NCBI RefSeq assembly: GCF_000498355.1
Contig: NZ_AVSV01000027.1
Span: 1 to 64,000 of the forward strand
Length of the DNA: 64,000 bases
From: Clostridium sp. Ade.TY
GTDB taxonomy: Bacteria > Bacillota > Clostridia > Clostridiales > Clostridiaceae
Direction of reading: 5' to 3'
Position numbers and translations under genes: made by a program. The notes under the pieces were generated by a model. That model searched no databases. It saw only the letters and a list, made by a program, of their open reading frames with translations, and had not been told where the DNA came from. Shown here piece after piece: positions 17,381 to 25,581 of the stretch; position 1 is the stretch's first letter, and each line of letters starts with the position of its first letter.

Positions 17381-18886
17381 ATGAAAACTAAAGGGATAAT
17401 GTTTCTTGGAACAGCTTCATCAGTTGGAAAGAGTACTTTAGCAACTGCAGTATGTAGATATTTTACAAATAAAAATTTAAAAGTTTGCCCATTTAAAGCT
17501 ATGAATATATCTTTAAATTCATTTGTTACAAAGTCAGGTGATGAAATGGGAAGAGCCCAAGTTGTGCAAGCTGAAGCATGTAATATTGAACCACAAAGTT
17601 TTATGAATCCATTACTTTTAAAACCAAATGGAGGTAAAACTCAAGTAATAGTAAACGGAAAAGTTAAATTTATAATGGATGCTTATAAGTATAAAGAAAT
17701 AAATAAAGAGTTAAAAAAAGAAGTGCTAAGTACATATAATAAAATAAAAAACAATTATGATTTAATGGTACTTGAAGGTTCAGGAAGTTGTGCAGAAATA
17801 AATTTAAAAGATACAGATATAGCCAATATGGAAATGGCAAGAATGGCAGATGTTCCTGTAATATTAGTTGCAGATATTGATAGAGGTGGAGTTTTTGCAT
17901 CTGTAGTTGGAACACTTATGCTTTTAGATGAAGAAGATAGAAAAAGAGTTAAAGGTGTAATTATAAATAAATTTAGAGGTAGAGTAGATTTCTTTAAAGA
18001 AGCTATGGAACAACTTGAGAAAATAATAAATATACCAGTTCTTGGAGTTATGCCATATGTTAAATTAAATATTGAGGATGAAGATGGCGTAACAGATAGA
18101 ACTAGTAATAGTTACGGAGAAAATTATAAAATTGATATAGCTGTTTTAAAGCTTCCACATATGTCTAATTTTACTGATTTTAACAATTTAGAAAGAATAG
18201 ATTATGTTAATTTAAGATACATAGATAATATTTTAGATTTAAAAACTCCTCATATGGTAATTATTCCTGGAAGTAAAAATAGTATAGAAGATTTAAAGTT
18301 TATTAAAGAAAAAGGTTTTTTTAATAAATTAAAAGATTTAAATAAAAATGGAACTATTTTATTTGGTGTATGTGGTGGATATCAAATGCTTGGGGAAGAA
18401 ATTCGAGATGATATTGGGGTTGAAGGTAATTCAATATCTGAAGAGGGATTTAAGTTATTAAATTTTAAAACTAAGTTTAGTAGTGAAAAAGTAACTATTC
18501 AAACTAATGGAAAAATAAATAATAATAATCCTATTAATAAATATTTTAATGATTTAAATGTAAATGGATATGAAATTCATAACGGATTTAATGAATATAA
18601 TAAAGATGCAATTCCATTTGTATATGGAGATGAGAATAGAATTGTTGGATCAATAAATGAAAATGGAACAGTAATAGGAACTTACCTTCATGGTATTTTT
18701 GATTCAGATAATTTTAATAAAAATCTTATAAAATTCATATGCGATAATCATAATATACAAGGTGTTGATTTAAAAAATAAAGAATCATATAAAGAATATA
18801 AAAGTAAAGAATATGATAAAATAGCTAAAATTTTAGAAGAAAATATAGATGTAAAAAAGATAGAAAATATAATAAAAAATAATTAG
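17381..18886 (+). CDS. cbiP: Cobyric acid synthase
   Basis: A 501-residue glutamine-dependent amidotransferase that amidates side chains b, d, e and g of adenosylcobyrinate a,c-diamide. The N-terminal GTASSVGKSTL (about 10-20) is the P-loop-like ATP site. FKAMNISLNSFVT and EGSGSCAEINL are typical. The C-terminal glutaminase domain has Cys331 in LFGVCGGYQMLG and His in TYLHGIF. Full family length. It closes the operon: an AAAGGAA site precedes the ATG and a strong terminator begins 6 nt after the stop. Confidence 0.94.
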   Translation: MKTKGIMFLGTASSVGKSTLATAVCRYFTNKNLKVCPFKAMNISLNSFVTKSGDEMGRAQVVQAEACNIEPQSFMNPLLLKPNGGKTQVIVNGKVKFIMDAYKYKEINKELKKEVLSTYNKIKNNYDLMVLEGSGSCAEINLKDTDIANMEMARMADVPVILVADIDRGGVFASVVGTLMLLDEEDRKRVKGVIINKFRGRVDFFKEAMEQLEKIINIPVLGVMPYVKLNIEDEDGVTDRTSNSYGENYKIDIAVLKLPHMSNFTDFNNLERIDYVNLRYIDNILDLKTPHMVIIPGSKNSIEDLKFIKEKGFFNKLKDLNKNGTILFGVCGGYQMLGEEIRDDIGVEGNSISEEGFKLLNFKTKFSSEKVTIQTNGKINNNNPINKYFNDLNVNGYEIHNGFNEYNKDAIPFVYGDENRIVGSINENGTVIGTYLHGIFDSDNFNKNLIKFICDNHNIQGVDLKNKESYKEYKSKEYDKIAKILEENIDVKKIENIIKNN

Positions 18887-18892
18887 TTTATT

Positions 18893-18930
18893 AAATAAAG
18901 AGTACTATATGTATAGTACTCTTTATTTTG
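18893..18930 (+). terminator. Terminator of the B12 operon
   Basis: A 17-bp perfect stem (AAATAAAGAGTACTATA, TG loop, TATAGTACTCTTTATTT) ending in a T-rich tract. It may work in both directions. Confidence 0.9.
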
Positions 18931-18981
18931 TGAAAAAACTATTACTAATATATAATTTATATCAATTTTATTTGTAATCTA

Positions 18982-19010
18982 TTGATTCTTAACTTGAAAA
19001 TGTCTACAAT
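18982..19010 (+). promoter_or_regulatory. Promoter upstream of pepD
   Basis: TTGATT (18982-18987), a 17-nt spacer and TACAAT (19005-19010), about 60 nt before the pepD start. Confidence 0.55.
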
Positions 19011-19068
19011 TTTTGTTAAGAAGTAAAATGAATTTACTTAAATTTGACATTAAGAAGGAGCGATTATT

Positions 19069-20520
19069 ATGTCAGTATGTGAAAATTTAGAGCCTAAAAA
19101 AGTATTTAAATTTTTTGAAGAATTAACTAAAATTCCTCATGGTTCATACAAGGAGCAACAAATAAGTGATTATTTAGTTGATTTTGCAAAAAAAAGAAAT
19201 CTTGAAGTTATACAAGATGATGCTTTAAATGTAATTATAAGAAAACCTGGAAGCAAAGGTTATGAAAATAAAACACCTGTAATAATCCAAGGACATATGG
19301 ATATGGTTTGTGAAAAGGGACCTAATAGCAAACATGATTTTGAAAAAGATCCTTTAGAATTAAAAATAGAAGGAGATTTTTTATATGCAAATGATACTAC
19401 TTTAGGTGCTGATGATGGAATAGCAGTTGCATATACACTTGCTATATTAGATTCAGATGATATTTCACATCCTCCAATAGAAGCAGTATTTACTACAGCT
19501 GAAGAAGTTGGTATGGATGGTGCAGTGGCACTAGACACTAGTGTTTTAAAAGGAAAAATATTATTAAATATTGACTCAGAAGAAGAAGGAATATTTTTAA
19601 CAGCTTGTGCTGGAGGAATAAATACTAAAGTTACTTTTGAAGATAAGTTAGAAGAAGCTTACGGAAAGTGCATTAAATTAGAAGTTAATGGATTACTTGG
19701 TGGTCACTCAGGGCTAGAAATAATTAAACAAAGAGCAAATGCTAATAAATTAATTGGAAGATTATTATTTGCATTAAGAGAAGAAGTTCCATTTAATTTA
19801 GTAAGTATAAATGGAGGATCAAAGCACAATGCTATTCCACGCCAATCAGAAGTTTTAATTACTTTAAGCAATGCAGAAGATATAGATAAAGTAAAAAAAA
19901 TAGTAGAAAATATGACAAATGATTTTAAATCTGAATATAGAGTAGCGGATAAAGGATTAAATGTTGAAGTTAGTGATTGTAATGAAAATATAAATAAGCA
20001 ATTTACTTTAGATACAACTTCTAATTTAATAGACTTTTTAGTTATGTCTCCAAATGGAGTTCAAAATATGAGTGAAGATATAAAGGGGTTAGTTCAAACT
20101 AGTTTAAATGTAGCAGTTATAGAAACTGTAAATGGTTCTATTTCTATAACTACTTCTATAAGAAGTTCACTTAAAAGTTTGAAATATGAAATATTCAATA
20201 TTTTAACTGTAATGGCTAAAAGAACAGGAGCTTCAATGGAAAAACTTACTGAGTATCCAGAATGGGAATATGATCCAAGTTCAAAAGTAAGAGAACTTTG
20301 CGTAAAAGTGTATGAAGAAATGTTTAATAAAGAGCCAGAAATTTCAGCAATTCATGCAGGACTTGAGTGTGGATTATTTAAAGAAACTATGAAAAATACT
20401 GATATGATAAGTTTTGGACCTAATATATTTAATGCTCACACTCCTACAGAACATTTAAGCATATCATCAGCTGAAAGAATGTATAAATTTTTAGTTGAGC
20501 TTTTAAAAGAAATAAATTAA
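19069..20520 (+). CDS. pepD: Aminoacyl-histidine (Xaa-His) dipeptidase
   Basis: A 483-residue M20-family zinc dipeptidase of the PepD type, which cleaves dipeptides such as carnosine in the cytoplasm. Metal-binding landmarks are IQGHMDMV (His76, Asp78), TTLGADDGIAVAYTL (Asp115), FTTAEEVGMDG, and the late GLECGLF and FNAHTPTEHLS. The lid-domain sequence GGHSGLEI is present. The start follows AAGGAGCG. It probably works with the OPT peptide transporter immediately downstream, though a hairpin separates them. Confidence 0.92.
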   Translation: MSVCENLEPKKVFKFFEELTKIPHGSYKEQQISDYLVDFAKKRNLEVIQDDALNVIIRKPGSKGYENKTPVIIQGHMDMVCEKGPNSKHDFEKDPLELKIEGDFLYANDTTLGADDGIAVAYTLAILDSDDISHPPIEAVFTTAEEVGMDGAVALDTSVLKGKILLNIDSEEEGIFLTACAGGINTKVTFEDKLEEAYGKCIKLEVNGLLGGHSGLEIIKQRANANKLIGRLLFALREEVPFNLVSINGGSKHNAIPRQSEVLITLSNAEDIDKVKKIVENMTNDFKSEYRVADKGLNVEVSDCNENINKQFTLDTTSNLIDFLVMSPNGVQNMSEDIKGLVQTSLNVAVIETVNGSISITTSIRSSLKSLKYEIFNILTVMAKRTGASMEKLTEYPEWEYDPSSKVRELCVKVYEEMFNKEPEISAIHAGLECGLFKETMKNTDMISFGPNIFNAHTPTEHLSISSAERMYKFLVELLKEIN

Positions 20521-20538
20521 GTAAATTTTAAAAAGTAT

Positions 20539-20574
20539 TAAGAGGACATTATTTTTTAAAATAATGACCTCTTA
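20539..20574 (+). terminator. Hairpin between pepD and the OPT transporter
   Basis: TAAGAGG with an extended ATTATTTT/AAATAATG stem and closing CCTCTTA. Only a short T-tract follows (AAGCTTTTG), so it may be a leaky terminator or an mRNA-processing hairpin rather than a full stop. Confidence 0.55.
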
Positions 20575-20604
20575 AAGCTTTTGACTTAAAGGAGAGGTAA
20601 ACAT

Positions 20605-22584
20605 ATGGAAAGTGAAAGAAAAAAACTGTCACCTACAGCGTATGGTGGATGTAAAGGAGAAGATTATGTACCATTTGTACCTACATCTGATGTTATGCCA
20701 GAAACCACAGGGTATTCAATAATAGCAGGTATAATTATTGCTTGTGTATTTGCAGCAGCTAATGCTTACCTAGGATTAAAGGTTGGTATGACAATTGCAT
20801 CTGCTATACCTGGAGCTATATTATCAGTAGGTATACTTAGAGGTGCATTTAAAAGAAATAATATATTAGAAGCAAATCTTGCTTGTTCTCTATCAGGAAT
20901 GGGAGAAGCTGCCGCTGGATGTGCAGTATTTGTACTTCCTTCACTTATATTAGCAGGATTTAATGTTAGTCTAGTTACAATAATACTTATTATAGCTATA
21001 GGTGGTACTATGGGTATTTTCTTTATAACACCACTTAGAAGATACTTAATAGTTGAAGAACATGGTAATTTGATTTATCCAGAAGGTATGGCAGCGGCTG
21101 AAGTTTTAGTTACAGCTAGCCAAGGTGGTAATTCATTTAAAACAGTTTTAACAGGTATTGGTCTTGGAGGAATTTACAATCTTTTTTCAGATGGATTTAA
21201 ATTATGGGGTAGTCAAACTACTTATACATTTAAAAGTTATCAAGGAACAATGATTGGTATGGATACTTTAGCACCAGTTTTAGGTGTAGGTTTTATTGTT
21301 GGAATAAGGGTTGGTCTATTAATGTTTGGAGGATCACTTGTTGCATGGTTTGCACTTATTCCGTTAATAAAGTTTTTTGGTAATGGACTTACTAGCGCTA
21401 TATTTCCATCAACACATCTTATATCACAGATGTCAGCTATGGAAATATGGTCAAACTATATTAAATATATAGGTGCTGGTGCCGTTGCTATGGGAGGATT
21501 CATATCACTTGCAAAATCACTTCCTACTATTATGACTAGTTTTAAACAAGCTATCACAGGTGCTGTAAAAGAAGAAAAGCATGCTGATAAAGTTACTAAA
21601 AGAACAGATAAAGAAACTCCAATAGTATGGCTTATAGGAGCTGCATTACTAGGTTTCTTTGCTACATGGCTTTTACCTATGTTTAAAGCAGGAATAATTG
21701 GTGGATTACTAGCTATATTATTTGCATTCTTTTTTGCTGTAGTTTCAGCAAGAATGGTTGGTATAATTGGAGAATCTAATAACCCAGTTTCAGGTATGGC
21801 TATTGCATCACTATTATTTATTGCAATAATATTTAAATTGACAGGACTTTCTGGACAAGTTGGTATAGAAAAATCATTAATTGTAACTTCAATAGTTGCA
21901 GCTGCAATTGGTATTGCAGGAGCCGCATCACAAGGTTTAAAAACAACATTTGTTATAGGTGGTACTCCAAAAGAAAACCACATATGGATGTGGGTTGCTG
22001 TTATGTGTTCAGGTGTTATTGTTGCATGTACAATATTTATGTTAAATAAAGCATATGGATTAGGTTCAATAAATGCACCAGCACCACAAGCAACACTTAT
22101 GAAAATGTTAGCTGATGGTATAATAACTGGACAAATACCATGGATATTAGTAATTATTGGAGCATTTATAGCAATATTCTGTGAAATGGCTGGAATTCCT
22201 ATATTACCAGTTGCACTTGGAGTTTATCTTCCAATAACATTAAATGCAACAGTATTTTTTGGTGGACTTATAAGAGTACTAGTTGAAAAGAGATTTAATA
22301 AAGAAGAAGATAAAGATGCTAAGGGAGAAGCCGTTGAGAAAGGGGTTTTAACTGCATCAGGTCTTGTTGCAGGAGGAGCTATTATGGGAATAATAGTAGC
22401 TATGTTTACAACTTTTGGAATAAATATAGGCTTTGGTGCTAATATAATACCAAGTATAACACAAAGTAATTGGTTGCCTCTTGTTATGTTTTTAATACTA
22501 GCTTTCTGGTTTTATAATTCATCAGTAAAAGGTGGTAAAGATTTTAAGATAGCAAATGCAAATAAAAATAAGGAAAGAAAGTAA
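20605..22584 (+). CDS. OPT-family oligopeptide transporter
   Basis: A 659-residue polytopic membrane protein with about 14-16 hydrophobic segments. The early NAYLGLKVGMTIASAIPGAI, the EGMAAAEVL block and the repeated FGGS/GGFI-type glycine-rich stretches fit the bacterial OPT (oligopeptide transporter) family, which is driven by protons. A charged loop around 320-337 (EEKHADKVTKRTDKE) separates two halves. The start follows AAAGGAGAGG. Its stop overlaps the start of the PqqD-like gene as TAATG, so the pair is made together. Peptide uptake fits the upstream dipeptidase. Other OPT substrates such as metal chelates cannot be excluded. Confidence 0.85.
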   Translation: MESERKKLSPTAYGGCKGEDYVPFVPTSDVMPETTGYSIIAGIIIACVFAAANAYLGLKVGMTIASAIPGAILSVGILRGAFKRNNILEANLACSLSGMGEAAAGCAVFVLPSLILAGFNVSLVTIILIIAIGGTMGIFFITPLRRYLIVEEHGNLIYPEGMAAAEVLVTASQGGNSFKTVLTGIGLGGIYNLFSDGFKLWGSQTTYTFKSYQGTMIGMDTLAPVLGVGFIVGIRVGLLMFGGSLVAWFALIPLIKFFGNGLTSAIFPSTHLISQMSAMEIWSNYIKYIGAGAVAMGGFISLAKSLPTIMTSFKQAITGAVKEEKHADKVTKRTDKETPIVWLIGAALLGFFATWLLPMFKAGIIGGLLAILFAFFFAVVSARMVGIIGESNNPVSGMAIASLLFIAIIFKLTGLSGQVGIEKSLIVTSIVAAAIGIAGAASQGLKTTFVIGGTPKENHIWMWVAVMCSGVIVACTIFMLNKAYGLGSINAPAPQATLMKMLADGIITGQIPWILVIIGAFIAIFCEMAGIPILPVALGVYLPITLNATVFFGGLIRVLVEKRFNKEEDKDAKGEAVEKGVLTASGLVAGGAIMGIIVAMFTTFGINIGFGANIIPSITQSNWLPLVMFLILAFWFYNSSVKGGKDFKIANANKNKERK

Positions 22585-22961
22585 TGATTAATAAATCAAA
22601 AAAGGATAATTCTCATAAAAAAGATGAATACAATTTTCTTTTATATGTCCCAGAAATAAAACATAATAATTGGAAGATTGTAGATAATAAAGTTGTAATT
22701 TATTTTAAAGTTAAAGATCCAGTAAAAAAGTTTGTTGGATGGCTTTATAAAACATCACCGGCATGTGATGTTACATTTGATGAACTTTGCACAAAAGCAT
22801 GGCTACTTATAGATGGTGAAAAATCAATTTATGATATAGCAAAAATTATGGCTAAAGAATGCAATGAAAGTATAGATGATTCTATATATAGAGTTGTACC
22901 ATATATGAGGTATATTGCGAAAAAAGGTTGGATAGATTTTAAAGAAGTTAAAAAAGTATAA
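22584..22961 (+). CDS. PqqD-like small protein coupled to the OPT transporter
   Basis: A 125-residue protein whose C-terminal ~75 residues have the PqqD-like pattern: KAWLLIDGEKSIYDIAKIMA, then CNESIDDSIYRVVPYMRYIAKKG. PqqD-fold proteins usually present peptides to radical-SAM or other modifying enzymes. No such enzyme or precursor peptide is nearby, so the partner is unknown. The TAATG overlap with the transporter stop shows obligate co-translation, which suggests a role tied to transport or to the transported peptide. A terminator follows. Confidence 0.6.
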   Translation: MINKSKKDNSHKKDEYNFLLYVPEIKHNNWKIVDNKVVIYFKVKDPVKKFVGWLYKTSPACDVTFDELCTKAWLLIDGEKSIYDIAKIMAKECNESIDDSIYRVVPYMRYIAKKGWIDFKEVKKV

Positions 22962-22967
22962 ATAGTT

Positions 22968-23003
22968 AAAGAGAGCAATTAAATTTTTAATTGCTCTTTT
23001 TTA
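22968..23003 (+). terminator. Terminator after the OPT/PqqD pair
   Basis: A stem of AAAGAGAGCAATTAAA and TTTAATTGCTCTTTTTT with a T-run, 6 nt after the stop codon. Confidence 0.88.
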
Positions 23004-23077
23004 TAAGAAGATTATAAATAGCATTTAAGGGGAAAAGTATTCATAATTATAAATAATTAAGGATTTAAGGAGTTGGT

Positions 23078-23416
23078 ATGAGAAAAGTAAAACTTTTAAT
23101 AATTAGTTTATTTATATTAAGTATCTTGGGATGTTCCATAGGTGTATTTAATAATTCAAAAAGTAAAATATCAAAAGAAGAGGCAAAAAATATTGTGTAT
23201 GAATATATAAAATTAAATAACAATATAAAAGAAGAAATATTTATTGATTATATTGATGATACCTTTATAAATGGTAAAAAGGCTTATGGATTTAATCCTA
23301 GAGCTATAATGTATATGCATACATCATCATTAGGCTTTTTTTATGTTACTGTTGATGGAACTCTTTATGAAATGGATATTTTAAATCCTAATCATTTTAT
23401 AAAGATAAGGGAGTGA
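23078..23416 (+). CDS. Small lipoprotein of unknown function
   Basis: A 112-residue protein with a basic start (MRKVK), a hydrophobic segment and a lipobox ILGC with the lipid-attachment Cys at about position 19. The mature part begins with a Ser/Lys-rich linker, then KISKEEAKNIVYEYIKLNN, which recalls PepSY-like helices, and an aromatic-rich end. It is probably anchored outside the membrane. AAGGAG precedes the ATG. No family is firmly recognised. Confidence 0.7.
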   Translation: MRKVKLLIISLFILSILGCSIGVFNNSKSKISKEEAKNIVYEYIKLNNNIKEEIFIDYIDDTFINGKKAYGFNPRAIMYMHTSSLGFFYVTVDGTLYEMDILNPNHFIKIRE

Positions 23417-23490
23417 AAAGGTAAGATTGAAATAATAATAAAATATGGTATTATATATTTAAGAAAATTATTAATACGAAGGAGTAAATT

Positions 23491-23727
23491 ATGAGAGCAG
23501 TTTATAGAAATCCAAAAGAATTAGCAACTTGTTTGAAAGATTTAGTAGATCAATATTTAGAAGATCTAATTACTTATGAAAAATTAACAGAAAAAGTATT
23601 AAGAATAGTAGAAGCAAATAAAAATGCTGTTTATAAAGATGGTCATATGCCATCAAAGTTAGCTAATTTTTTAGGCGATGATAGAAAAGGTATATTAGAT
23701 AAAATAGTTAATAATGAACAAAATTAA
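23491..23727 (+). CDS. Small conserved clostridial protein (TIGR04540-like)
   Basis: A 78-residue soluble, mostly helical protein (MRAVYRNPKELATCLKDLVD, then LPSKLANFLG-type ending). It resembles small proteins conserved across Clostridia that I recall as TIGR04540, of unknown function. AAGGAG lies 7 nt before the ATG. It stands alone between the lipoprotein and the next small gene. The family name is from memory. Confidence 0.6.
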   Translation: MRAVYRNPKELATCLKDLVDQYLEDLITYEKLTEKVLRIVEANKNAVYKDGHMPSKLANFLGDDRKGILDKIVNNEQN

Positions 23728-23756
23728 TATATTTATTTAAGAATTAAAGTAAATAT

Positions 23757-23785
23757 TTCAAAAAACGGATATTTTAATGTATAAT
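23757..23785 (+). promoter_or_regulatory. Possible promoter before the 149-residue hypothetical gene
   Basis: TTCAAA, a 17-nt spacer and a perfect TATAAT (23780-23785). A leader of about 100 nt follows, with a weak CTAAC/GTTAG hairpin at about 23816-23836. Confidence 0.45.
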
Positions 23786-23890
23786 GTAATAGGTAATTTA
23801 TTTTAAGTGAGTAATCTAACTTCTTTTATGGTTAGACATATGATAGTATTTATATGCACTTAATAAAAGTATATTTGGAAGAAGGTAGAA

Positions 23891-24340
23891 ATGATGGAAA
23901 CTATAAAAGTATTTAATAAAAAGATACATTGGGATGGTTTAAATTTAACTTGTGTAATGGAAAGATATTTAGATACTAATAATATAGCTTTAGAGGTATA
24001 TGATGAGTATGGTGAATTTTATGAATGTGTTACATTAGATTATAAAGAAAGCTTACCAAAATCAAATAATGCTATTATAAATAATAGAAATGAATGTGAG
24101 GGAGTATTAAATGCTATAACTTCAGCAAATCTTGCTAAGGTTGTTGGTAGAATAGATGTGAATCTTTTAATGAGAGATTTAGTTGTAGTTAACAGTAGAG
24201 AATTTAAGGAAATCGATGAAGATTTATTTTTAGAGTTTGCTAAAAGTACATATAATGATTTAAGTTCATTTATATCTTCAAAGGAAAAAGAAGAAAATGA
24301 AGAAGAAATTGAACTTGTTGAAGTAACAGAGGAACTTTAA
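23891..24340 (+). CDS. Hypothetical protein
   Basis: A 149-residue acidic soluble protein with no family I recognise. The first half is beta-rich (VFNKKIHWDGLNLTCVMERY, DEYGEFYECVTLDYKESLP). The middle has a helical segment. The tail is highly acidic (KEKEENEEEIELVEVTEEL). Two adjacent ATG codons follow GAAGG; the first gives this start, the second would be one residue shorter. It is flanked by its own probable promoter and a strong terminator, so it is likely a single-gene unit. Confidence 0.65.
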   Translation: MMETIKVFNKKIHWDGLNLTCVMERYLDTNNIALEVYDEYGEFYECVTLDYKESLPKSNNAIINNRNECEGVLNAITSANLAKVVGRIDVNLLMRDLVVVNSREFKEIDEDLFLEFAKSTYNDLSSFISSKEKEENEEEIELVEVTEEL

Positions 24341-24352
24341 TTAAAAGATTAT

Positions 24353-24390
24353 AAAATTAGGTGTAAGTTTTAACTTACACCTAATTTTAT
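24353..24390 (+). terminator. Bidirectional-type terminator
   Basis: A 17-bp perfect stem (AAAATTAGGTGTAAGTT with AACTTACACCTAATTTT) 12 nt after the hypothetical gene. Confidence 0.88.
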
Positions 24391-24423
24391 ATAAAACAAA
24401 AGATAAGTTTAGGAGGAGTATTT

Positions 24424-24906
24424 ATGAAAATTTCTATATTATATGATTCTAAAAGTGGGCATACTAAAACAGTTGGAGAAAATATAAAGCTAGGTGCTGA
24501 AAAAGTAGAGGGGATTCAAGTAAAATGTATGAATATCAATAATATTGATATAGATTTTTTAAATGAAAGTAAAGGAATAATATTTGGTACACCAACTTAT
24601 TTAGCAAATACAACTTCAAATTTAAAAAATTGGTTAGATAACTCACATCACATTAATTTTGAAGGCAAAATAGGAGCTATGTATGCAACGGCTGATTACA
24701 TATGGGGTGGAGCAGACACTGCTATTTTAACGCTAATGAATCATTTAATAGTAAAGGGAATGCTTTTATATTCAGGAGGAGCTGCCCTTGGAAAACCTTT
24801 TATACATTTAGGGTATGTTAGTGTAAATGGAGTTAATGATAATGATATAGAAACACCTATGATATTTGGTGAAAGAATAGCTAAAAAAGTGAAAGAATTA
24901 TTTTAA
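24424..24906 (+). CDS. Flavodoxin-like FMN protein (WrbA/NADPH-dependent reductase type)
   Basis: A 160-residue flavodoxin fold protein. It has an FMN phosphate-binding loop DSKSGHTKTVGEN (about 8-20), GTPTYLANTTSNLKNWLD (about 55-72) and ATADYIWGGAD, as in WrbA or flavodoxin-family reductases. A redox role in anaerobic electron transfer or quinone/oxygen detoxification is likely. The exact partner is unknown. AGGAGG lies 7 nt before the ATG, and the next small gene follows after 24 nt. Confidence 0.82.
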   Translation: MKISILYDSKSGHTKTVGENIKLGAEKVEGIQVKCMNINNIDIDFLNESKGIIFGTPTYLANTTSNLKNWLDNSHHINFEGKIGAMYATADYIWGGADTAILTLMNHLIVKGMLLYSGGAALGKPFIHLGYVSVNGVNDNDIETPMIFGERIAKKVKELF

Positions 24907-24930
24907 TTTATAAAAGAAGGAGAATTTTAA

Positions 24931-25269
24931 ATGAATGACACTATTAGTTTAAAAGACGCAGCAAAAGAACTTGGATTAAATATTAAAATAGTTACATCAG
25001 TAAGATCTTTTAATAATTATAATGCATTTTATAATATATTTGATGATTCAGAAGAGGCATGTAGACGTTTAGTAATATTAACAAAAGATAATAATATTGA
25101 AGAGGTATATGATGAAAATCCAAGTGAACCAGTTAAAGAAGGAATTAATGTAGATGATAATTTTTGGATAAGAGAATATAAACTAACTACTAATCCAAAT
25201 AATATTGACATAAATAGTATAAATATTAATAAAAGTACCTTTAATGACATTAAGAATAGCATAAAATAA
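24931..25269 (+). CDS. Hypothetical protein next to the flavodoxin gene
   Basis: A 112-residue soluble protein. A helix-turn-helix-like start (SLKDAAKELGLNIKIV) is followed by an acidic middle, and it ends in an Asn/Ile-rich stretch. I recognise no family. GAAGGAG precedes the ATG and the gap to the flavodoxin gene is 24 nt, so the two are probably co-transcribed. The stop lies just before the promoter of the lysine riboswitch. Confidence 0.6.
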   Translation: MNDTISLKDAAKELGLNIKIVTSVRSFNNYNAFYNIFDDSEEACRRLVILTKDNNIEEVYDENPSEPVKEGINVDDNFWIREYKLTTNPNNIDINSININKSTFNDIKNSIK

Positions 25270-25270
25270 T

Positions 25271-25299
25271 TTGACATTTTATAAAAATTTGTCTACAAT
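25271..25299 (+). promoter_or_regulatory. Promoter of the lysine-riboswitch transcript
   Basis: A perfect TTGACA (25271-25276), a 17-nt spacer and TACAAT (25294-25299), about 30 nt before the riboswitch P1 stem. Confidence 0.8.
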
Positions 25300-25327
25300 T
25301 ACATAGTCGAAAAATATAAAAATAAGT

Positions 25328-25490
25328 AAGATAGAGGTCGCAATAATAATTAGTACTTTGAATGAGATAAGCAGGATGATTTTTTAGGAAAGGTATTATT
25401 GCCGAAATGTATAATGGAAGCTTTAAAGTTATATGTTGGGTTTGTATAAAATATGTACAAAACTGTCACAAGTTTGTGGAGGGCTATCTT
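25328..25490 (+). promoter_or_regulatory. Lysine riboswitch (L box)
   Basis: The closing P1 stem AAGATAG (25328-25334) pairs with CTATCTT (25484-25490). Conserved L-box elements occur in order: AGAGGTCGC, TTAGTA, GGAAAGG, TTGCCGAAATG, TGTTGGG, ACTGTCAC and GTGGAGGGCTA. Lysine binding in this family promotes the downstream terminator, which is present at 25512-25546. The riboswitch therefore predicts that the next gene handles lysine. Confidence 0.92.
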
Positions 25491-25511
25491 TGTGTTTTGG
25501 ATTTTATTCAG

Positions 25512-25546
25512 GCTCAGAGATTAGACTACTTCTCTGAGCTTTTTTA
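25512..25546 (+). terminator. Lysine-riboswitch attenuator
   Basis: GCTCAGAGA and TCTCTGAGC form the stem, followed by six T residues. It sits between the aptamer and the permease start. Confidence 0.88.
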
Positions 25547-25581
25547 TTTTACTATATTAGATACACTTTAAGGAGGAGCAG

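Noticed and set aside
17381..18886. A second riboswitch or promoter inside the B12 operon before cbiP
   Set aside because: The 12-nt gap from the ApgM-like gene leaves no room, and no B12-box core occurs besides 4921-4936.
23786..23890. Structured leader or riboswitch before the 149-residue gene
   Set aside because: Only a weak 5-bp hairpin is visible and no known aptamer motif matches.
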